This document shows, piece by piece, positions 45,774 to 51,155 of a stretch of 51,155 bases of DNA; positions within the stretch are counted from its first letter, which is position 1, and each line of letters opens with the position of its first letter. The position numbers were made by a program, and so were the translations under genes. The notes beneath the pieces were generated by a model, which was not told where the DNA came from, did not search any database, and saw nothing but the letters and a program-made list of their open reading frames with translations. This DNA is from Candidatus Kapaibacterium sp. (GTDB lineage: Bacteria > Bacteroidota > Ignavibacteria > Kapaibacteriales > WFXC01): assembly GCA_015490805.1 (NCBI GenBank), contig WFXC01000027.1:1-51155 (forward strand), written 5' to 3'.

Positions 45774-47927
45774 TCAGCGAGACACCAACGGTACTTCGAC
45801 CATTACTGCTGGGCTGAGCGGGGAAAGCCCGAACAACTGGCGACGCACCTGCACTGCATACCGATAAACGCCAACTCCGATAAGGTCCCGGTCGACAAAT
45901 GTCCGCTGCGTTGACGGTACTGCTTTGTACGGCTCCAGTGGGTGATCTTGATATCCCCGGTAGACAACAAACCAGAACGGCTGATTGGGAACATAGGGAT
46001 ATTCCCATTGCAATCGGACAACGTGGCTATCCGGATCATACCGGGCACGGAACTGCACGACTGGATCTGCCCCTGCTCTTTTGGGAAGCGATGTAAATCC
46101 CGGAAGCGAGGAAACGGATCGGTTCCCGCTTTGATCCACTGCTACGATACGGTAGTAGTACACAGTATCGGGCGCTACCGCCTGATCGAGGAACAAACTA
46201 TCGTTCGGCGGCAGCGTTATTAACACTCTCCAGGCAGTATCACTGGCTGCCCGGCGTTCCACAAGTTGATACGCCACATCCCGACTGGTACTCGGAACCC
46301 ACGCCACCTGAATTGCTGCTACTGCCGCAGTTACCTCCCGCAACACTGGAGGAACAGGCGGAAGTGTATCGGGACGGCGGAGTGCTACGATTTTCGATGG
46401 AGCAGAATGGTTCCGGCGGAAGTCAACTGCCGCAACGCGGTAGTAAATGAAGGGGGTCAACGTGTTTAACGCCACAGTATCCACGAACACCGTATCCTGC
46501 AAAATGGTATTCGTTGCCTGCGAGAACTCGTGCGTGGTATCATTTGCCCACAGCACCCGATAGCCCAGCAAATCCGGCTCTGGTCCCAGCCGCCACCACA
46601 GGCGCACGATACCGTTGGAATCAATGCTTCCCCACACTGTATCCGGTGGTGCTGGCGGCACCGTATCGATCATCACTGCTCGATAGGGCAAGGAAAAAGC
46701 TGCATTCCGCGCCGTATCCAATGCAGCGACCATATAAAAGGGTTCCGCTTCCGCTGCTGTCGTATCCACAAACTGGCGAGCAGTCGGCGGTAGTGGTTGC
46801 GACATCAGCGGGTGATATCCTTCTCGACCATCCGCACTGCGATAGACCACAAATCCCTGGAGATCCTGCGCCTGCGGATCGTCCCACTCCCACCGCACCT
46901 GAATCCACCCCTCTATGGTGGACGTTGGTTGGAGCAAAGTTGGTGGCTGAGGCGGCGTCCGATCTCGCCCCATCGCGTCAATTTCCGCCGGTGGACTCTG
47001 TTCGCCAAACGGTGTAATACCGATAACCCGATACCGATAGCGCACGTAATTCTGCACCGTTGTATCCCGGTAAATCCAGTGGTGTCCCTCTTCCCCTTCG
47101 CCATAGACCCGTACCAACGGAACGGTGGTCAGTCGACGATACGTTTGTCCACCATCTTCTGATCGTTCGACCCAGAAAGCCGTAAAACCGCCGATATTGT
47201 TCCAATGGAGCAGAATTTCTCCGTCGTTTTCTTCCGCCCGAAGATTCGTTGGTGCTACAATGGGAGAAGATTCACCGACCCGAACAATCGTCGTTGCTGG
47301 ACGAATTTCATAGAGAGAGTCCGGGACAAGTGCTGCAACGGTGTACAAATACGTGCGACCACGTTCAGCAGTATGATCGACAAATCGCAGTGCCAGCCCA
47401 CTGGCAACGGGTGGATCAATATCAGCAACAAAGAGGGCAAAACCGTAACGATTCTGGAGTGCCACTGCCGCCTGCCGCAACGGAGTCAACCATCCCTGCT
47501 GCAAATTCTGTGGCGATTGCCCCCATTGCTTACCATAGAGCACCTGCGCAGCAACAGCAGCAGTGATCCGATGAGTATCCGCAGCAAACCGGCGTTTCCA
47601 CTCAGCCAGTGGCCACGGTCGAAGCGGCTGCGGCGTCAGCAGCGCAGCAGCACCAACTAATTGCGCTGTATCGCTGATCGTTGTATCTCCTTGCAATTCC
47701 TGTCGCCACACCTGATAGCCATAGCGATTTGCCAGCCGCCACGCTCCCGGCGTTGCCGGTGCCCAGCGGAGCACGACCGAATCACCGAAGGAACGGGCAA
47801 GCAACCGAATCTGTGCTGTACGCATCCGGATCGTATCGAGCTGCGCCCGGCTGTACACTGGTGAAAAGATGAGAGTGTGAAGAACCATCACCCCCAACAT
47901 CCACCACCGTATATCTCCACCCCTCAT
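45774..47927 (-). CDS. Secreted protein with about six fibronectin type III domains
   Basis: Signal peptide at 1-28 (MLGVMVLHTLIFSPVYSRAQ). FN3-like domains lie at about 45-205 (with an insertion), 222-315, 323-420, 424-515, 521-615 and 630-712, shown by repeated PPxxP entry, LxWxx strand and YRVxAxD strand motifs, e.g. YRYRVIGITPFGEQSPPAE and YYRVAAVDFRRN. Length is 717 residues from the ATG at 47927, which has AAAGGGA upstream; the frame stays open to 48107 without a signal peptide there. No catalytic domain and no T9SS C-terminus were seen. It is likely a surface or matrix protein. Confidence 0.85.
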   Translation of the reverse strand: MRGGDIRWWMLGVMVLHTLIFSPVYSRAQLDTIRMRTAQIRLLARSFGDSVVLRWAPATPGAWRLANRYGYQVWRQELQGDTTISDTAQLVGAAALLTPQPLRPWPLAEWKRRFAADTHRITAAVAAQVLYGKQWGQSPQNLQQGWLTPLRQAAVALQNRYGFALFVADIDPPVASGLALRFVDHTAERGRTYLYTVAALVPDSLYEIRPATTIVRVGESSPIVAPTNLRAEENDGEILLHWNNIGGFTAFWVERSEDGGQTYRRLTTVPLVRVYGEGEEGHHWIYRDTTVQNYVRYRYRVIGITPFGEQSPPAEIDAMGRDRTPPQPPTLLQPTSTIEGWIQVRWEWDDPQAQDLQGFVVYRSADGREGYHPLMSQPLPPTARQFVDTTAAEAEPFYMVAALDTARNAAFSLPYRAVMIDTVPPAPPDTVWGSIDSNGIVRLWWRLGPEPDLLGYRVLWANDTTHEFSQATNTILQDTVFVDTVALNTLTPFIYYRVAAVDFRRNHSAPSKIVALRRPDTLPPVPPVLREVTAAVAAIQVAWVPSTSRDVAYQLVERRAASDTAWRVLITLPPNDSLFLDQAVAPDTVYYYRIVAVDQSGNRSVSSLPGFTSLPKRAGADPVVQFRARYDPDSHVVRLQWEYPYVPNQPFWFVVYRGYQDHPLEPYKAVPSTQRTFVDRDLIGVGVYRYAVQVRRQLFGLSPLSPAVMVEVPLVSR

Positions 47928-48139
47928 CACCAATTCCCTTTGCTTTTTAAGCCTATCACGTCCAGATTTCCTCCCTATTGGAAATGCCTTCCGTCTTGAT
48001 CTGGCGACGCTCCTTTTGCAAAGAAATCCGATCCCGACAGCTTGCTTTCTACTGGAACGTGCAATAGATCTGGGAATCTCAACATCGAGTAGCAACGCAA
48101 GCAGCAATCAACTGTTCAGGAATGACAGCAGCAGACAAG

Positions 48140-48160
48140 ACGCTTGCCTTTTGCAGGCGT
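48140..48160 (-). terminator. Hairpin after the MCP gene
   Basis: An imperfect hairpin (arms ACGCTTGC and GCAGGCGT, one mismatch, 5-base loop) lies 28 bases beyond the MCP stop on the minus strand. There is no strict T-run after it in that direction, so its role as a terminator is possible but unproven. Confidence 0.35.
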
Positions 48161-48187
48161 TCCTTTTTCCAAACAAATAATCTTTTT

Positions 48188-50794
48188 TCACTGTCCCAAT
48201 GCCTTGCGCTCCTCTGCCAATTGAAATTTGCGCAGAAGTTGCTGCAGATCTTCTGCTAATTGCGAGAGGTTCCGAGCAGCCTCTGCCAGATCAGAAACAC
48301 CCTTAGCACTTTGATCAATGACCTGGGACATTGCCGTAATGTTCTGCGCCATTTCTTCACTGGTTGCTGATTCTTCCTCCACTGCCGCAACGATCTGCGC
48401 CAGCATCTGCTCAACCGTATCCGAAGACTGAACAATTTCTTCCAGTGCCGTTTGTGCCCGATTGGTCCGCTGCATCCCCTCATCGACAGTTGTCTTGACC
48501 TCTTCCATTGCGTGGACCGTATCGGTTGTCGACTGTTGGAGTCGCTGAATAATATCAGCAATCTCTTTAGCAGATTCGCCCGTGCGCTCTGCCAATTTTC
48601 GAACCTCATCAGCCACTACAGCAAACCCGCGTCCCGCATCGCCTGCCCGCGCTGCTTCGATTGCAGCATTGAGCGCTAAGAGGTTGGTCTGATCCGCAAT
48701 TTCGGTGATCACCGCCGTAATCATCTGAATCTTACCAGCCGCTTCCTGTAACATTGTCAACTGCTGCGCCGCTGCCTCAACCCGCTGTGCGATTGCTTGC
48801 ATTTGCGTTAACACTTCTTGCAGTACCTTCTGTCCATCTTCAGCAATATCGGCTGCCTTCTTGGAGGCTTCACCCACCTGATGCACATGCTGGGAAGTAT
48901 CAGCAATCGTCCGGCTCATTTCTTCGACCGCCGCTGCGATCTGCGCACTCTGTGCTGACTGCTCCTGCGCTGCTGTTGCCAGCTCCTCCGTTGTTGCACT
49001 CATCTCGGCTGCCGCTGATGCTACCTGTTCCGATGCTATTCGCAACTTGCTAATTAACACATTCCACGCATCTAATAATGCCTGAATTTCCCGCTGTATT
49101 TGCTGAATCACCAACGATTCCTTCCCGCTGATCTGAAGCACAGCATCCAGATTCCCCTGTGCCATCTCCTGCAATACCACCCCGATCAGGCGGGCATCTT
49201 CTTGAATCTGTTCGTTGAACGCTGTAATTTCTTGTTGCATCAAGTAAGCCACTAAAATGCTACTGATCACTGACCCCATACCCTGCAAAACTTCCTGTAC
49301 ATCTGAAGCCTCTGCCTGTTCCAATGCTGGACGTTCTACTATCAGATAGCCAACGGTCTTTTGGTTTGCAACCAGTGAAACTTCTATCTGCTGCTGCCCG
49401 GAGGCGCTACCCTGTCCGCGCAACGCTCGCGCTTCTCCTTGAGCGCCTGAGTGAAAACGCTGTGCTGGGACCCCGTTGTCATCGACGAGTACCAATTCGG
49501 CTGACACCCCATTACTAACAGCAATAGCAGCTTCTGCAATACGACCTCCAACATCTTCCAGCGGTTGTCCCGCACTTGCTGCCTGAGCCACTTTCTCCAG
49601 CCATTGCACCATTCGCAGGCGTCGCGCCAATCGTGCTCCAACATCCAGAATAGAGCGCGCCAGCTCGCCAATCTCATTTTCAACTGTCGATACAGATACC
49701 AGCTCCTCTTGCTCCAACTGCCCTTGCCGAAGCGAAAGGAAAGCCGTAATGATGCAGCGAAAACCCTGTGCGAGAATGTTACTCACCGCAACCATTATAC
49801 CTATTAAGGCAGCAACGATCAGTATCGCTATCGCTATGGAACCATATACAATCACTGCCTCTGTTTGATAGGCACGCTCAAACTTTTTTGCTACATCCGT
49901 TGTCGCTTCTTCATCCCACTGATACAGTGCATTGAGAATCTGCGTTGCTGATTGGAAAAATTGCTGAGGATCGGTTGCGGCATTGTCGGCAAACAGCACG
50001 TGCTGTTCTGCCGTTTCCAACAACCGGGTTACCGCTGGCAAAAGCTGCTGTAATTTTTGTAGCAACGGTTGCATTTCCGACTCCTCATTACCATAACCAA
50101 GCATTCGCTCTACCCGCGCTTTTTCTGCTAATGCTTGTCGTAGCAACGCATAGATAAAAGCATCCTCGGGAATGATCAGGCTATCACTTCCTCCCGTTAG
50201 CACACTTCTGCCTTTGTCCCGTAATTGCCCTATAGCTTCAGCAAGCTGCGGAACGTGGCGATATAACAACGCCATAAACGTTTCCATTTCCTCCGGGAAC
50301 TTCGTTGTCTGTAACACTGCATCTGTCAATTCGAAAGTCGTATGAACTAATCGATTGTGCTGCCAGAAGGCTTCTGATGGCGTCATCTCTTGCCATTTGC
50401 CCTTCCACTGCTGCCATTGTTCCGCAAGTTCCCCTGCTAATCCCATAATGGCTGCGATTTTCTTCACTGTAGTCTCTGATTGCAATTGCTGCTGCACGCT
50501 CTGTATCAATTCATCAATTCTTTGCTGCACCTGCTGAATGCGGAATGATTCGCTTCCACCTTCCAGCTCCTGAAGAACCAAAGCCCGATGCTGCTGGAAA
50601 CTATGCGACAGCTCCACCAGCGAGCTCAAAACATGAACCAGCACTCCATTCTGCTTCGGTATCTGCAACGCGACCGTGTTACCTCGAATGGCGGCTATGA
50701 GCAGTAATACGGTCACAACGGCTACACCGGGAATAAGAAGGTGCCGGAAAAGTTTCTGCAAAGGCAGAGAAGCAAGACGCTGGAACAGTTTCAT
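48188..50794 (-). CDS. Methyl-accepting chemotaxis protein with extended cytoplasmic region
   Basis: Chemoreceptor of 868 residues. TM1 is at about 18-36, the helical periplasmic sensor spans 40-312, and TM2 is at 315-338. A HAMP region follows (340-395), then an extra GAF-like domain (400-520), a second HAMP-like segment (525-590) and the MCP signalling hairpin (590-865), whose tip contains [18 protein letters not shown] and [15 protein letters not shown]. There is no C-terminal CheR-binding pentapeptide. ATG at 50794 has GGGGAAAAG upstream; a TTG at 50818 is less likely. Signals are probably relayed through CheA with CheW or the CheV encoded at 42761-43741. Confidence 0.95.
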   Translation of the reverse strand: MKLFQRLASLPLQKLFRHLLIPGVAVVTVLLLIAAIRGNTVALQIPKQNGVLVHVLSSLVELSHSFQQHRALVLQELEGGSESFRIQQVQQRIDELIQSVQQQLQSETTVKKIAAIMGLAGELAEQWQQWKGKWQEMTPSEAFWQHNRLVHTTFELTDAVLQTTKFPEEMETFMALLYRHVPQLAEAIGQLRDKGRSVLTGGSDSLIIPEDAFIYALLRQALAEKARVERMLGYGNEESEMQPLLQKLQQLLPAVTRLLETAEQHVLFADNAATDPQQFFQSATQILNALYQWDEEATTDVAKKFERAYQTEAVIVYGSIAIAILIVAALIGIMVAVSNILAQGFRCIITAFLSLRQGQLEQEELVSVSTVENEIGELARSILDVGARLARRLRMVQWLEKVAQAASAGQPLEDVGGRIAEAAIAVSNGVSAELVLVDDNGVPAQRFHSGAQGEARALRGQGSASGQQQIEVSLVANQKTVGYLIVERPALEQAEASDVQEVLQGMGSVISSILVAYLMQQEITAFNEQIQEDARLIGVVLQEMAQGNLDAVLQISGKESLVIQQIQREIQALLDAWNVLISKLRIASEQVASAAAEMSATTEELATAAQEQSAQSAQIAAAVEEMSRTIADTSQHVHQVGEASKKAADIAEDGQKVLQEVLTQMQAIAQRVEAAAQQLTMLQEAAGKIQMITAVITEIADQTNLLALNAAIEAARAGDAGRGFAVVADEVRKLAERTGESAKEIADIIQRLQQSTTDTVHAMEEVKTTVDEGMQRTNRAQTALEEIVQSSDTVEQMLAQIVAAVEEESATSEEMAQNITAMSQVIDQSAKGVSDLAEAARNLSQLAEDLQQLLRKFQLAEERKALGQ

Positions 50795-51155
50795 CGTTCT
50801 TTTCCCCGTTTTATCCAACCCTCAATCGTTGCTCCCCATAGTGGCGCGAAGGCAGGTGTTCTGCGCTTCGCAGGTGGGCTCAAGGTGTTGCGAGGTTTTC
50901 GACGTCCTGGAACAGAGCTGGATGGGGAATTATCTCTACCCCCCCCCCTCCCCCCGATTTTTCTTTTTCACTCTCCCTACTGAATGGTGCAGCAACTTCC
51001 GGTTATGTGTCCAATCTACTGACCCTTCGGAAGCAAACTGCCCCCGAGAATTCTCAAACCTTTTTTGTTCTTCGAATCTTGTGGAAGATGTTACCTTTGC
51101 TGAGGAAGGGTAAGATTGCTCGTACAGTGATCTCGAAGGATCCATACTTCTACCC
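50795..51155. other. Upstream region of the MCP gene, no gene supported
   Basis: The last 361 bases hold no convincing gene. A poly-C tract (C10-T-C6) lies at 50939-50955. A short open frame from ATG at 51088 runs off the right edge in the plus direction, but it is too short to judge. Confidence 0.5.
50939..50955. repeat. Poly-C tract (C10 T C6)
   Basis: A run of ten C, one T and six C lies about 145 bases upstream of the MCP start. Homopolymer runs of this length slip during replication and may change promoter spacing, or may be a sequencing-sensitive site. Confidence 0.9.

Noticed and set aside
50936-51145. Minus-strand gene of 69 residues at the right end
   Set aside because: Low-complexity end created by the poly-C tract, no ribosome-binding site and no recognisable motif.

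Overview
The window reads as ordinary chromosome of a Gram-negative bacterium of the Bacteroidota/Chlorobiota (FCB) side of the tree. Supporting signs are a PorV-type outer-membrane protein next to a secreted protein with a type IX secretion (T9SS)-like C-terminus, a CBM9/DUF5916 outer-membrane protein, a DUF4159-DUF4175 pair, many signal-peptide beta-rich proteins, and chemotaxis genes (MCP, CheV). The exact lineage is inference; a Kapabacteria/Chlorobi-like member would fit. Coding density is high, with many 1-7 base overlaps. No phage, transposase or cas gene was seen.

Layout. 1-6620 (minus): a secreted beta-propeller-like protein cut by the window edge, whose signal peptide is encoded through a dinucleotide microsatellite; a lone sugar-type ABC permease; nadD; an outer-membrane protein; a site-2-type protease; a short-chain dehydrogenase; a peroxiredoxin. 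A perfect 18-bp dyad lies in the divergent promoter region at 6621-6713. 6714-11541 (plus): M24 peptidase, two PH-domain membrane proteins, era, and a GmhB-like phosphatase. 11542-11900 is a non-coding block of hairpin repeats, followed by a minus-strand glycosyltransferase. 12590-25106 (plus): rsmG, DUF4159, DUF4175, murQ, a TPR protein, a soluble sensor kinase of about 1,700 residues with many PAS/GAF domains, and a YggS-family PLP protein. 25246-37315 (minus): Sua5, a Ca/Na exchanger, DUF5916, ald, purM, PorV-like, T9SS cargo-like, a TPR/membrane adaptor, and a GAF histidine kinase. radA and tRNA-Ser(GGA) follow on the plus strand.

From 38994 to about 40312 lies the strangest part: at least 14 diverged, head-to-tail units of about 98 bp with a conserved core and several classes of inter-core segment, in a gene-free 1.8 kb stretch beside the tRNA. 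It is not a CRISPR, because the inter-core segments are themselves homologous, and it is not coding, because the period breaks frame. 40712-50794 (minus): an SPFH protein, then a tight operon of a purine nucleoside phosphorylase, a lipoprotein, cheV and a phosphotransacetylase; also an FN3-repeat secreted protein and an MCP.

The points most worth a second look are the repeat array, the microsatellite in the signal peptide (a possible phase-variable switch), the dyads in two divergent promoters, the T9SS shuttle/cargo overlap, and the unusual base-recognition residues of the nucleoside phosphorylase.
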